A DNA stretch of 64,000 bases from Tolypeutes matacus (GCA_026826555.1 JAKSZT010053928.1:44961311-45025310), one strand, 5' to 3'; shown: positions 1 through 11,893, counted from the first letter of the stretch. The notes: generated by a model not told the origin, from the letters alone. Program-made: numbers and translations.

Positions 1-659
1 CCTCTTCTCTTGTCACCCCCTGGACATCAGGGATCTCCGCTTTGGCCTTTTTCCCATTCTCTGACAGGGTAAATGGATGGTAGGTAAGTAAGGGTTCTTT
101 TAAAATTTGCGAGGCTGAGTGAGACATTCACGAGGTTAGGTTAACAGAAGTGTGCGAGACAGTAATGACATGCTGCTGAAAAACAGTTCTGCCAAATGTA
201 TTTTAAAGGACCTTGAGATTTTCCCACCATCCTATATGGGGAAAAGCAAAATGAGGGAAATGGCAAAAAATAGCATTGCTACCAAAGGGCCCGGGCATTC
301 TGACAACTTTAAAATGTCAACCTAAGGCAGAGGGTGAACGGAAAGCAAACAGTGAAACCTGGGGACGCAACTTCACTCTGGTTTACCACTGACAGTCATC
401 AGATTTTAAATGACTTTGTAAGGAAATAAAATCTTAATGAAAACAAACCAAGTCTTTGGCCAAGGAACTACAGAATTGTCAAGCTGCTTATTCAGATGTC
501 ATGCAAATGAAATGGACGTAGAAAGGATCAAATGCATTTACAGATGGAGAAACTGAGACAGAAAGGAGATGCATATTCTTTTGGCTGGTGGGAGTTTATT
601 TAAGAGGATGGTAGGCTGAGGGCCTAGAAGAGCTTTTATTTACAATTATATATATATAA

Positions 660-850
660 AACAGAGTCAGGGCTGCCTCTAAGAATTACTTGACTATGTG
701 CCTTTGGGAAATTCAAAGTCTCTGGCCTATATCTTCACTATACAACAAAAGTCAACAACAAAACCTACCCTGTCTACCTCTAATGGCCATTGTGAGAACC
801 AAATAGGATAGGTGAATAACCTTTCTAAAAGCCAAGTCTATAATGATTAG
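660..850 (+). repeat. MIR SINE, diverged
   Basis: Resembles the MIR core: 'ctatgtgcctttgggaaatt' followed by a control-region-like stretch and 'attgtgagaacc-aaatagga'. Ancient mammalian tRNA-derived SINE, non-functional. Confidence 0.55.
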
Positions 851-954
851 AAATTGCAATTAGGCTATTAAAGTCCACGTGGTTAGCCTCTCTCCCATAT
901 AAAGTGATTCAGAGGCTAGAGCTGGAATATTCACTATTGATAATAAGCTTCCCT

Positions 955-1066
955 AAGTTTTAGGAAACACGAACGCAGAGATCCCGTTGGTCTTGTTTAC
1001 TCTTATATCCTTTGCATGGGGCCTGGTACATAGGAGCTATTCAATAAATATTTGTTAAAATCACAT
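955..1066 (+). repeat. L2 LINE 3' end
   Basis: Typical L2 terminus: 'cctggtacataggagctatt' then 'caataaatatttgtt'. Fragment only. Confidence 0.65.
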
Positions 1067-1818
1067 GTAAGTTTAATAATGAGCATGAGAGACCTTATCT
1101 AATACATTAAAGTGCCAGCCAACCCTTCAAGGCTAAGTTCTGGCTTATTCACAAGGCCCCTAACTTCATTTGGTACTTTCATAGCAGAATTACAGAAAGA
1201 ACATAGACCATTAACCAGATTGGACGCTAGGTGGACTTCCCCATGGTGCCAAAAAAATCATGTTCATCATGCCACTGGTCTGCAAAATAATCCTCACCAT
1301 TCCAGTGGCTCCCTCTGCTACCTACACCATGTGGTCTGAACTCTGCCTATGTCTTTGACAATCAGACTCTTATCTCCTTGACAGTCAGACCCTCATCTCC
1401 CTATCAAAGTTTATCTTCTCCTATTTTCCAACACGTAGGAGGTTAATAGCTTCCTCCTGAATATATCAACGCCACCTCCACCACTTGACTCTCATGTTCA
1501 TCTGTCTCAAATGCCAGGTCCATCCACATCCCGCACATGGAACCAACCAGTCATTTCAGTGTAAAGTTAGGACTGGAAATGCAGTTATCCAGAAACAATG
1601 TGTGGAAAGTCCTATGGGCTAATGATTGGGACCCTTGTGACCTGCATGCGAAACCAAGCTTTTTGTGAGATCTGTATGGACAAAACTATTGTCAGCTTGA
1701 ACTAAAGGGACAGAAAAATGAGAGACTAAAGGAAAAACAACTTCAAGGGCAAAACCATGAAAGCTGAGGTCTGGACTTCAAACATCTTCTTGGGCCCAAA
1801 TAGAGGGACCCCACCCAC

Positions 1819-2035
1819 GTGTGCAGAAAGGGTGAGTTTGCCCTCGCATTTGAAGAGGGTGGGCCTTCCACCCCGTTGTTCAGGGAGAGTGCTGCCATCC
1901 CAGGCACATTCCCCGGGGGTTGGGAAGAGTTAGGTTACCAGCCCACTGTTCTGAGAGGGTTGGTCCTGTGTCCTGGAGTTTGGGAAGAGTGTAGTCATCA
2001 CTCCAGTGATAGCTTGGAGGGTGAGTCTTAAAAGT
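1819..2035. repeat. Degenerate ~30-bp tandem array or LTR fragment
   Basis: About six units beginning GAGGGT / GAGAGT / GAAGAGT recur at roughly 30-bp spacing (for example GAGGGTGGGCC, GAAGAGTTAGG, GAGGGTTGGTCC, GAAGAGTGTAG, GGAGGGTGAGTC). The units are diverged. It could be part of an LTR I do not recognise. The 70-codon open frame over it has no protein features and is not called. Confidence 0.35.
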
Positions 2036-2156
2036 TCTGTGGCCACCCAGGTACTTGATGAGGGTGGAGCCTAGAAGGTGGCCTCTGAGAAAGCCCTTGA
2101 AAGGTGTGAGACCCTCCCCCCCTCCACCTCTATGAGGCCCTGAGGAGACGAAACCT

Positions 2157-2161
2157 TCATT

Positions 2162-2216
<55 letters not shown>

Positions 2217-2230
2217 TTTNNNNNNNNNNT

Positions 2231-2277
<47 letters not shown>
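2157..2277. repeat. (TTTA)n microsatellite with 10-N gap
   Basis: About 30 TTTA units interrupted by N at 2220-2229, so the true length is unknown. The array lies inside a 16-bp direct duplication (see the mobile element at 2166-2304), so it is probably the expanded tail of a minus-strand retroposon. Confidence 0.95.
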
Positions 2278-2279
<2 letters not shown>

Positions 2280-2304
2280 AATATCTATCTCAAACTACAG
2301 TGCA
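2166..2304 (-). mobile_element. Severely 5'-truncated retroposon, mostly tail
   Basis: The 16-mer gaaaccttcattttat occurs at 2150-2165 and again at 2305-2320, bracketing a (TTTA)n tract plus about 27 bp of other sequence. On the minus strand this reads as a short body followed by a (TAAA)n tail, which fits L1-mediated insertion with target-site duplication. The source element cannot be named from 27 bp. Confidence 0.7.
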
Positions 2305-2675
2305 GAAACCTTCATTTTATAGATGACTCTTAGACCTTGAAATCTAGTGAAGTATGCCCTGCAGGTTTTCAGAATTATTTGGGACCAGTGACCTCTGCTT
2401 TCCTCCCAGTGTCTCTCCATGACAATGGAAATGTTTATTCTATGACTGTCTCTCTTTTTTATATTGGAAGTAAATAATTTGTTCTCTAAGTTTCACAGGT
2501 CTACAGCCAGAAGGGAATTTTGCCCCAAGACAGACTCCATGCCCATAACTGATTTTGATGATTCTGTACTTAGCATTGTTACTGAAATGATTTAAGACTT
2601 TTTGAAATATTGTGATGGAATGCATGTTTTTACTACATGGAAAGAACTTGTCTTTTTGGGGTCCAGAGGGTAGAG

Positions 2676-3264
2676 TGTGATGTTTGAAGCTATATGGAAA
2701 GTATGTGATTAAAGTTAATCCATTTCTGTGGGTGTGGATCCACTGTAAGCAGGCTCTTCTGGCAAGTAGGATCTTAACTTGAGATGTGACCCACCTCATT
2801 CAGGGTGGGTCTTAATCCCCTTAACTGGGATCCTTTATAAATGGAGAACTGAAAAGCCACAAGCCATACATATAGCAAAAAAGCCTCAGAGACAGAAGGA
2901 AAGGCCCTGGAGGCCAGAAGCTCGAATCAGCAGAGCACAAAGGCAGAGAAAGAAGCCCCAGAGAGGCTAGGCCTAAGGAGCAGCTCAAAGCTGAAGAGAC
3001 AAGCCCAGAGGAGAGAGGAGAGAGGAGCCCTGCCATGTGCTTGATTGCCCACCGCTGAGTTCTGAGAGAAAGTATTTTTAGATGACACCTCCATGTGCCT
3101 GATCACCCACAGTTGCAACTTGGTGAGACTGCATCTCTTGATGATGCCTTGATTTGGACACTTTCACAGCCTTGGAACCATAAGCTTTTAACCTAATAAA
3201 TTCCCATTATAAAAGCCAACACATTTCTTGAATATTGCATAGGCAGCCTTTAGAAACTAAAACA
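2676..3264 (+). mobile_element. Solo LTR, MaLR-like family (copy 1)
   Basis: Begins TG(TGATGTTTGAAGC) and ends AAACTAAAACA. It contains a TATA-like CCTTTATAAA near 2830 and an AATAAA signal near 3196, then the 3' segment GCAGCCTTTAGAAACTAAAAC. Blocks such as 'ccaTTtctgtgggtgtg', 'cagggtgggtcttaatc' and 'gatgatgccttgatttgga' recur in the copies at 13.7 and 20.3 kb. Solitary endogenous-retrovirus-like LTR with no coding content. A very short or absent target duplication makes the edges approximate. Confidence 0.7.
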
Positions 3265-3464
3265 CCTCAAGCTCACAGTGACCCTACCTTCATAGGAACT
3301 TCTTCAGCATCCAATACACAAGTGTTAAAAGAGGAGGTATGAAAAAAAGCTGATAGGGGGCTGATTACTTGGACAGTGGTTATGGGGGAAGGGGCAGGTA
3401 AGTCAAGCATCTTTAGCTTACAGTGAGAGCTGTCGCTCTATCAGAAGGTCTATCCCTCTGGCCA

Positions 3465-3548
3465 GGGTGTTATCTTTTCTGTTTGCTTTTGTATCCCCAG
3501 CCCCTCATGTGACAACTGGCACAGAGTTAAGTCCTCAGTACATAATTT
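3465..3548 (+). repeat. L2 LINE 3' fragment
   Basis: 'tgtatccccagcccctcatg' followed by 'ggcacagagttaagtcctcagtacataa', a degenerate L2 end. Confidence 0.45.
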
Positions 3549-3793
3549 TTTTTTCTTTTTTCCAAAACAAATGAACAAAAAGTGTAGCAACCTCCTTCTA
3601 CAGTTCAGTAACTTTTAAACTACAATTGATCTAGAAAACCACAGCTCAGAAATGATCTAAAGAGAGAATGCAGCATTGAAAAGCAAGCAAGACTCTGACT
3701 TCATTTTCACCAGTGTGAAACCAAAAGTGACCAAGACTAGGACATCACACCTGAAACCACCAGTGAATTTTTACAAAAACACTAAAAACTTAC

Positions 3794-3943
3794 CTTGGTC
3801 TCTCGGAGAAGAAACTGCAGGTCCCGTCCACTGAGGATACCATGATTTTTCACGTAACTGGGAATATACTTTGTGCTAGAGCCATAAACAGTTGCATGCA
3901 CTTCCATGTATGTGTGGATTATGTCCAGGTAGATCTTCTTATT
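3794..3943 (-). CDS. MGAT5: MGAT5 internal coding exon (50 codons, phase 0)
   Basis: Codes part of N-acetylglucosaminyltransferase V, the Golgi type II membrane enzyme that adds beta-1,6-GlcNAc to the alpha-1,6 mannose of N-glycans (GT18 family). Seen: an open 150-nt segment on the minus strand preceded by a pyrimidine-rich tract ending TTTAG and followed by the donor GTAAG. Its translation begins NKKIYLDIIHTYMEVH and ends GRDLQFLLRETK, which I recognise as MGAT5 rather than its paralogue MGAT5B. By extrapolation from the known human UDP-GlcNAc contacts E520 and E526, which should lie in the next exon, these are about residues 461-510 of roughly 741, in the C-terminal catalytic half. It joins in frame to the exon at 56599-56732 (..VDSFWK then NKKIYL..). 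One residue looks unusual: Tyr at about position 486 where I recall Asn in human (STK-N-IPS). The next exon is outside the window, below base 1. Confidence 0.96.
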
Positions 3944-4773
3944 CTAAAGAGGAGAGAGAAGGAGAAGGCATTTCTCTTTTCCTTTCATTCAGCTAACAAC
4001 CTGCTGTCCTGTAAGGACAAAAACCTCTCCCAGGAGCTAAAGGCTACATAAATAGCAATTCTTAATAGGGAGATTGCAGGAATTTGGCAATCCAACTCCT
4101 AAAATTAAAAATAAGTAAATGAATAAAACAATCTGGCTGGATTTTGAAGGCAAAAGCATTAATATTGCTGATGTGCATTTTTATAAGAAGAGACGTATAG
4201 CAACATATTACTGAATACCAAATGACAGCTTACGGCCAGTTGTTCTCATGTATCCTCCTCATTTTGTAATTACCAGGGACCCAACACATCAATGTTGGCT
4301 CAGCCTTCTTTTGGAGGAGGAACTTTGGGGAAGGAAAGCCCAAAGTTGGACTGGAATATTTATCCGGGGATAGTAAGCTGTCCCTGAGGAATACAAACAT
4401 CCCCAGCTCTTGCCAATATTCCTAGTAATGATTAACTCATTGTCAGAACTGGAGCCCACCTAATTCAGATCATGAGAGTTTCCCACAATATACATTGATT
4501 AATGCGGCAGCTGGAAAGATAATGAGAAGATCCAGGTAGACAAAGTAAAAAGAAGATTAAGTGTAAAATTCGATTAGCACTGAAACACTCAAGAGTAGTT
4601 TTACTTTTATTAAATATGAAATAAAATCACTTTCCTGCATTTGTAGGCACTGAATTTCGAGGCATGCTTTCTAAATCAAAACCACCTGTGGAGTGGAAGC
4701 AAACTCACTTTCTGTTCCTCTTGAAACACTTCACATTTCCCTATGACTAAGTTGCACCAGCTGGAGTTTGTGG

Positions 4774-4799
4774 TTTTTTTTTTTTTTTTTTTTTTTTTT
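4774..4799. repeat. Poly(T) tract, 26 nt
   Basis: Uninterrupted T run. No SINE body is recognisable on either side. The neighbouring 3950-4770 and 4800-5820 intervals hold no gene or repeat I can name. Confidence 0.95.
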
Positions 4800-5822
4800 A
4801 AGTTTGAAAGATTCAAGTTCTGTAATGTTCTCCAGTTGCATAAAAGTGGGACACAGTTTTCCCATCCTAAGCCTGTTTTCAGACTCTCCAGACAAATCTA
4901 ATAATAGCCAGTTTTGTGACTTAAGACCACAAGGGATTTGGGGGTGGTGAGACCAGCAGCCATAGTGTGCAGAGAAGGAGAGGGGACTGAATGAGGAGAG
5001 GAGAAAGAGCACTTCTACTTGGGCAGGAAAGTCCAGGAGTGTGGTCCTGGCTGGCTGGGCACCTAGCTCCGACTTGCTGAGCCAGCTCCCCACAGTATCG
5101 TGAGCCTAGCTCATGATCTACCCTCTGCCACTCACTGCCCTGGTGGGGAATATTACTTCTGGCTCTCAATTTTGGGGCCCAAGAAAATGGTTATTTCGAA
5201 ATCATGTAGCAAAGGTCTGCACAACTAGAAAACAGGATAGTCCACATTTGCCATTTTATGCACCAGGATGCTTTTGTTCATAAGCAAGAAAGTCCATCTC
5301 TGCATTCTAATGTATGAATTAAATGAACATTTGGACTGAAAGTTTGATTTCATGCCATGTTTGAAGAGGCTGGAAGATGCTAAATTCATTATTTCAGAGA
5401 TATGTACCCTTGGACTAGTACGGAGGTGACTATAAACAGTTTAGAAAACTATATGACTTCCCAATTGTAGTTTGTGCCAAATTTAGTACCACCTACCTAG
5501 TATATGTTAATTTGTAGGGTTCTATGATATAGTCCTTGTGCTGGATGTGACTAGTAATTTCTACCCCATACACCACATTTTCTGGGACTCTATGCCACCC
5601 ATGGTACCCAGTAAGTAGGTGGGGGCCTCTGCCTAGAATGTATATCTGACCTGGGGGTACCCATTCATAGGCTCAGAAAGACAGGCTTGAGCCCACCAGA
5701 TCTCCTCTTGGGAACTCAGAATCCTGTACACAGAAAGATTCTGCCAGATGGCTGTGGGTTTCAGAACAAAAAAGTTCAGTCAGCTTTGGTGGCTGGGCAA
5801 TTATGGGCCAAATGACAAGTTT

Positions 5823-6070
5823 GGAGGAAACCAGCTGCTAGTTTGGAGGGTGGGGATGGGAAGAGAGCCAGGTAATTGCTGGAAGAAAGGAGGAGAGAGG
5901 AAGACAGAGACACAGTAGTGAGAGGGACCCAGAGAGGGGCCAAGACTGGGACATCACACCTGAAAACATTGTGTGTGTGTGTAGGGAGGAGAGGGGAAAG
6001 GAGGGCAGGGAAGTTGGGAAGGAAGGAATGGGGAGAGAAGAGTGAGGAAAGAAAGCAGAGACAGAAGCTG
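5823..6070. repeat. Purine-rich (GA) tract
   Basis: Long stretch dominated by A/G on the plus strand, interrupted by a GTGTGTGTGTGT patch near 5970. The opposing open frames here are low-complexity and not coding. Confidence 0.7.
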
Positions 6071-6289
6071 GAGCTGTTTCTGGTTCCTACCACATCCACT
6101 GAAATTTTGATCAAGTCATTGAACACCGTCTGGCAAGCCATCATCTACTCAGGAACAAAACAACAAAAAACCACTACCACCTCTAGCTAGAAATTTATGA
6201 TTCCATGCCATTTTTGTCAATTTGTTACAAAGCAATGTTATGCAAATGATAATGTTTATGCATATGGACATCTGCAGTCAAAGTACAAA

Positions 6290-6530
6290 AATACACATCG
6301 GGAATGATATATACCGAATTCCAGATACTGATTACCGGTGAGAAGGGAGGGAGGGTTTGGGGAGGTGGATGGGGCTTTAGCTTTATTTGTAATATTTTAT
6401 TTCTCTGTTGAAAAACCTGGCAAACTATTTACACCTATAAATCTGGATGTTGAGTACATGGATGTCTTATTTTGTAGACTCTTCTGTATAATTGATATGT
6501 TTCACAATGAAAGAATGAAAAATTAAAATA
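6290..6530 (+). repeat. L1 (old, L1M-type) 3' end
   Basis: Resembles the 3' terminus of old mammalian L1: a 'ggtggatggggctttagctt' segment, then 'aatattttatttctctgttg', then 'gagtacatggatgtcttatt', and 'atgtttcacaatgaaagaat' before an A-rich end. Non-coding fragment. Confidence 0.6.
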
Positions 6531-8490
6531 TACACAATCAAGACAAAATAAACCAGTCTCTTTGGCTTCAAAGCTTGCACTGTTGCTACCACACTGGAAG
6601 GGTAAATTCTTGCCATCGAGGGTTTTAAGGATCCCCTTCTCTCTTCAATGTGCATTATTCCCTTTTCTGTTCAAGAAACAGGATTCTCAAATTAAGCAAG
6701 CCCCTGCCTGCATTTCTCCAACCAATGGGAAGGTCTAAAGTGGGGGGGGGGGTACAGGGGTGAGAACACTTTCCAGCATACCACCCTTCCCCACCTCAGT
6801 ACTGGGTACCCCACTGCTAAAAGAACTGAATCAACACAGCTCCCTGGGACACTTCCCCCTCTGACTTAGAGACCCAGGTCCACTCCCAAAACCCTACCAC
6901 TTACAAATTTCTTAAAATGAGGTCACAGGGACCCTGCACTCAGCATCACACCACAGCATGCCACCCCCCACTCTTAGCTCGGGGCCATGGGAATGCCTCC
7001 CAAAGGTCCCGGCTGAGCAACTTGCTGCCCTATAATGCTTTCAGTCTCCAGTTCAATTTAAATTCTCATTAAAAACAACCAATCAAACTGATTAAAATTT
7101 GAATCTACCTAAGCTCATTTATGGAAAAAGGGGGGCTGCTAAGGAAAAGGAGAATGCACACTAGAGCAACAAGCAGTGTTTCCAGTGTATCTTCAGCTTT
7201 TATGATTGTAGCTGGAGGCAGGTGCATTTGCAGAACTGCTAGTAAGATATTTAGAGCTTGACTCCAGAGCTTTAGGAAAACAATTTAATCTAAAGTAATA
7301 GTAGTGCGAGCCTGCAGCAGGGGAAAGACGTAGAATGCAGGACTGCAGAGTCCACAGCTCTCCCCTCATTTCTGTTTTGCTGGTGAACTAGGGGTGTCTA
7401 GGAATTTTTTCAAGAAATGGCAACAATCTGAGTTTTTGGTTGAAGTGCATATCTACATACTTGTCTCCCCACCAACATCTTGCTCCCCACTTCAGACACA
7501 CATGACCCTTGTCCTGGATGACATTTTCCCTCATCCACATGGCACCTTGTCACCTGCCTTTGTTGTGTATTTGCTTTTAATCATTCTGCAGTTCCAGCCA
7601 AAGTTGAGTCCTCCAGTGCGGAGCACAGAGCCAGTGGAGCCCTCTTCCAGGGAGTGCTGAATGGCTAGGCAGGAGTCCAGCCTTCTCCAGAATCAAGGCA
7701 GCGTGCTGCAAAGTCAGGCAGCTGAAAACAGTGTGGGTCCTGCAAAGTGGAGGGGGTCAGGCTCCAGTGAGAGACAAGTGAAGCTGCCACCTGGAGGAGG
7801 CCACTGTGAGGAGGTGAGTGTCCTGGCAGGACCTGTATCACTGGTTCTATCATGTCTGGGTCCAGAAGCTTCCCTGCTCTTCCAAGAGCCAGCAGACTCT
7901 CATTTTGACCTAAACTAGTAAAGCTGGGCTTCTTTCATTTACAACAATAAGAGCCATTGAAAAGTACCACTGGGATCTAACTCTTGGACTGCCATGGAGT
8001 AGTAATCATTTGTTACACTTGTAGCTTCCAACTGAACCCCACCTCCCTAGCTCATGTAGAAAATTGGTCCACTCCATGGTTTTACTAATATACAATTATG
8101 AATTGTGGTTTTTTCTTTCAGAAACACAAAGGCCATATAGTATACTTTGACCAAAGATAGCCACAGAAGCCCTTCAGTGAACCACTGCAGCATAACCCCT
8201 TGAATGGATTAGGTTGGACTTGTCAGCTATACCAAACGAAGAGCCTGTAAATCTTTCTCTGTTACAGGCTTCTTCTATTCACTTTGGCATCTGTCACCTC
8301 CTGCTTGAACCGATGTCATAATCTCTGAGCTGAGCTCCCTGTCTGAAGGGTGACACAAACCTTATGTGTGTCTTCAGATTGCCCTGTCTACTCTTCTCTC
8401 TTCTTCAGGCAGTGCCCATACAAGCCAGGCAGCCCTCCACTGTCAGACTGGGAAGAACTGTATCATGGGATGTGGCTGGGAGCCCGCTTT
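6531..8490. other. No gene or identifiable repeat
   Basis: Unique-looking intronic sequence with a G9 run near 6740. Short open frames (for example 7394-7660 and 7661-7918 on the plus strand) show no protein family features or splice context. Confidence 0.6.
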
Positions 8491-8495
8491 CTGAA

Positions 8496-8577
8496 GAGCA
8501 ACCTGGAAGGACAGGGGCCTTAACTCCCTGGGAGGTGAGCAACCTGGAAGGACAGGGGCCTTAACTCCCTGGGAGGT
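8496..8577. repeat. Perfect 41-bp tandem duplication (2 copies)
   Basis: The unit starting GAGCAACCTGGAAGG and ending CTGGGAGGT occupies 8496-8536 and is repeated without mismatch at 8537-8577. The identity suggests a recent event or an assembly artefact. Confidence 0.95.
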
Positions 8578-8949
8578 GAACCAAGGCCAAGAAGAAACAG
8601 AAAACGAAGGGAGCCAAGCCGGAAAACCTCCCAGTTCTTTTTTCTGTCTCTTGGACTACGCCAAGGTACCATTCTTCTGGGCAAACCTTCCAGGGGTGTC
8701 CAGAGTACCTAACGAACACACAGATGGGCAACTTCAGTGTATGGGGGGCTTCCTGTATAGCTCCACCACATCATCTTGCAATCATCCTTGCTTCACTTCC
8801 CTTTTTCCTTCACCCTTACTGCCCTGGGCTTGCACCCTCTGTCTGAGTGAAATATTAATACTTTAGTCTTGCCTCGGGCTCTGCTCCTCAGACCCCTGGT
8901 CTGAGATGCTAACTCTAGGCTCTCATCTCTTTAATCCATCTCCTTCCTT

Positions 8950-9475
8950 GCCACTATTTCCTAAAACAGAACATTTTGTTTTTCTACAGAAAGGTCTTCA
9001 CAGGTTCCTCATGGCCAATGGGCTAAGAGTTCACCTTCTCAGCACGTACACCAGGCCCTTCACAATCTGCCCTTTGATCAGCTCTCCAGCATTACCTCCC
9101 TCGACTCTCTCTCCTTCTTTGCATACACAAACGTTTTCCTTGATTCCCTAACCACTCGTGCTCTGACACATACATTTGGTTTGCCATTTCCTCTGCCGGG
9201 AATGTCCTTCCTTCCTCCCTCCTTTTATATTCTGGATGGACTCATTCCCACTCAACCTTCAAGAGGTGGCTTTCCCTTACCCTTAAAGTTAGTAGCTGTT
9301 GCCTCTGTGCTTATGTACCTTCACATTTGGCCTCAGTGGGCTGTAATGTGCGTTTCTGCCTTATGGGACTGTGAACTTCTCAGGGACAAGACATTGTACC
9401 TCCAATGCCTGCAGAGGTTTGGCCCAGGGCAGGTGTTTGATATGTGCACACTGACTGAAAGAAGAAGAGAAGCAG
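8950..9475 (+). repeat. L2 LINE, 3' half
   Basis: Long diverged match to L2: 'ttcctctgccgggaatgtcc', 'caaccttcaagaggtggctt', 'gggactgtgaacttctcagg' and the terminal 'gggcaggtgtttgatatgtg'. It carries no intact frame; the 81- and 105-codon frames are L2 remnants. Confidence 0.7.
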
Positions 9476-9669
9476 GCACACGGACCACAAAGCATTGATG
9501 GGCTCAAGGGAAAGGTGGCCTCAGGGACTACCCAGCTCCTTCGATTGCTCTCTGTGAAACTGCCAGTCTTCCAACGCAGTTTGAGGAGAAAAGTTCATCC
9601 ACAACTAAGGTCCATAACTTTACGTAGAGGGTGTATTTTAATAGAAAATAAAGAACACAGCCCAGTCTG

Positions 9670-11333
9670 ACCACGATGGCAAAATGAGATGCTTCAGGGT
9701 TGCACCCACCCATAGAAGCCTTGAATAACCAGCAAGAACTGGCAGAAACATCTTTCTAAATGCTCCACAAAACTGTTAAAGAACTACAGTAATAGGGTGA
9801 GTGTTGACCCAAGAAAAAGGCTATTTAAAGGCAGTATGAGCTTATGGCACCCTGGGTGGCCCCTCCCTCACCCCTCACCAGCTGGGCACAGAGCCAGCCT
9901 GTGATCTCAGTGCAAATCCTTGTTCCCAATACCAGAGGGAGGACATAACTCTTGTGCACATACTGGGAGCTGATATGTCTGGCCCAATCTGTCTGAAGTG
10001 GACTTGCCACCCTTGAACTTGTCCTGTGTAGAGAAGGTGGCTTACAGAACTGTACTAAGGAACACTGTAGGAGAGCCAGCAAGTCATGCTGCTGGGGCAA
10101 GTAGTTGCTGACTGTAGGACATACAGTGCAGTGCTTGGGACTGTGAGGAAATGGTTTCCTAGGGACATATGCATCTGTGTAAATGAAGCCACATGTGCAT
10201 GCCCAGGACAAGATACATGTGCAGAAGGGATCAGGGAGACTCCTACAATCTGACCTAGAGCTATTCTCTAAACTCCTTGTATGGATATGCCCTGAAGGAG
10301 AGCACTCACACAGGTCAACCTGCAAAGACTAGGAAAAGGGTTTTCTTTTACTCCTTTTTTTGTTTTTGTTTTTGTTGTTAGCTCCTGGCTTTCAAGGAAA
10401 CATCATTAGCTGGATATAAGCTTAAGGAATAGACACCTTAGAGTCTGAATTCCAGTGACAACACATTAAAATATCAAAAATGTATGGGTTTCAACAGAAG
10501 ATTACAAAACATACAAATAAACAGGAAGCAGTGACCTTGGCAAAGGAAACAATTAAAGCATTAGAAACCATCAAGGAGGAGGACCAGACCTGGGAAATAC
10601 TAGACAAACACTTCTAAAAAAATGGCCCTAAATATCTCAAAGAGCTAAAGGAAAACATGAACAAAGAACTAAAGGAAGTCAGGAAAATGAAAAATGAATA
10701 CAGATGGAAATTACAAAAAGGAACCAAACAGAGCTGAAGAACATATTAACAGACATAAAAATTCTCTAGAGGGGTTCAACAGAAGACTGGAACTGGCAGA
10801 AGAAAGAATCAGTGAACTTGAAGATAAGACAATTGAAATCACCCAGTCTGAGGAACAAAAGGAAAGAAAGAATGAAGAGAAATGAACAGAGTATGAGCAA
10901 CCTGTGGGGTACCATCAAGCATAATAATATATACATTTTGGAGTCTCAGAAAGAGAAGAGAGAAAGGGGCAGAAAGAATATTAAAAGAAATAATGGCTGA
11001 CAACTTCCCAAATCTAACAAAAGACATGAATAAACACGTCCAAGACAATCAATCAACTCCAAACAGGATAAACCCAAAAAGACCCATGCCATAGCATATA
11101 CTAATCAAACTGTCAAACTGTTGAATGTCAAAGGTAATGAGAAAATTCTGAAAGCCACCAGAGAGAAACAACATGTTACATTCAAAGAGGCTTCAATAAG
11201 ATTAAATGCTGAGGTTTTCATTGGAAACCATGGAGGCAAGGAGGAAGTGGGATGGCATATTTAAAATCCTGACAGCAAAAAATTGCAAAACAAGAATTCT
11301 GTATTTGGCAAATCTGTCTTTCAAAAATGAGGG
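9670..11333 (+). mobile_element. HAL1/L1-type element, 5' UTR plus ORF1 region
   Basis: Starts near a 'gatggcaaaatgagatgctt' L1-like leader and continues through a 5' UTR into an ORF1-like segment. The plus-strand frame 10694-10885 encodes a charged coiled-coil stretch (NRRLELAEERISELEDKTIE) typical of L1 ORF1p. Downstream conserved nucleotide blocks read 'aaagccaccagagagaaaca' and 'attctgtatttggcaaatct'. ORF1 is broken by stops at 10614 and elsewhere. I read it as HAL1 (half-L1, ORF1 only) or a related old L1; it resumes at 11894 after a nested insert. Confidence 0.65.
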
Positions 11334-11893
11334 CAGCTAGATGGAAAGCAAAGAATGAAACATAGCACTGTACAGCATAGTGAACCCTCTTGTGGACAAT
11401 GAATGTGGTTAATAGAACAAATATAAGAATGCTTTTCCATAAAACAGAACAAATGTATGCTAATACTACAATATGTTAATAATAGAGTGGTATATGGGCA
11501 AAAATACACATAAAGCAAACTATGGACTATATGGAATAATAATACATTAATATTTTCCCATCAATTGTTTAAAAAAAAAAAAGAATTAGGCAAAGTAAAA
11601 GAAACCAGACACAAAGTACTATATATTGTTTGACTCCATCTATATAAAATATAAGTAAATCTATAGAGATAGAATTAGATTAGTGGCTATGTATAGCGGG
11701 GGGGGGGGGGGAAGGATAGAGGGATTGAGAGGTGACTGCTAAGGGGTAAGGGGTTTTTCTTTTTGGAGTAATGAAAATGCTCTAATATTGAATGCCACGG
11801 TGAATGCACTATTCTGATTATACCAAAAGCCACTGAATGTACACTTCAGATGGATTGTATGGTTTGTGAATATGTTTCAATAAAATTGCTTTT
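11334..11893 (+). mobile_element. L1 3'-end fragments nested in HAL1
   Basis: Interrupts the HAL1 between near-duplicate sites aaaaatgaggg (11323-11333) and aaaagtgaggg (11894-11904). Two L1 3' ends seem stacked: one ending in an A12 run at 11571-11582, the other with 'ccaaaagccactgaatgtac' and ending CAATAAAATTG. A G14 run lies near 11698-11711. No coding capacity. Confidence 0.6.

Larger units (their letters stand above)
1..3793 (-). other. MGAT5: MGAT5 intron, 3' of the exon at 3794 (partial)
   Basis: Begins with donor GTAAG on the minus strand and runs off the left edge. Bases 1-660 and about 1070-1820 hold no gene and no repeat that I can name; the remaining repeats are listed separately. 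Confidence 0.9.

Noticed and set aside
9825..10325. 166-codon minus-strand open frame
   Set aside because: Lies antisense within a HAL1/L1-type 5' UTR; the translation has no domain features.
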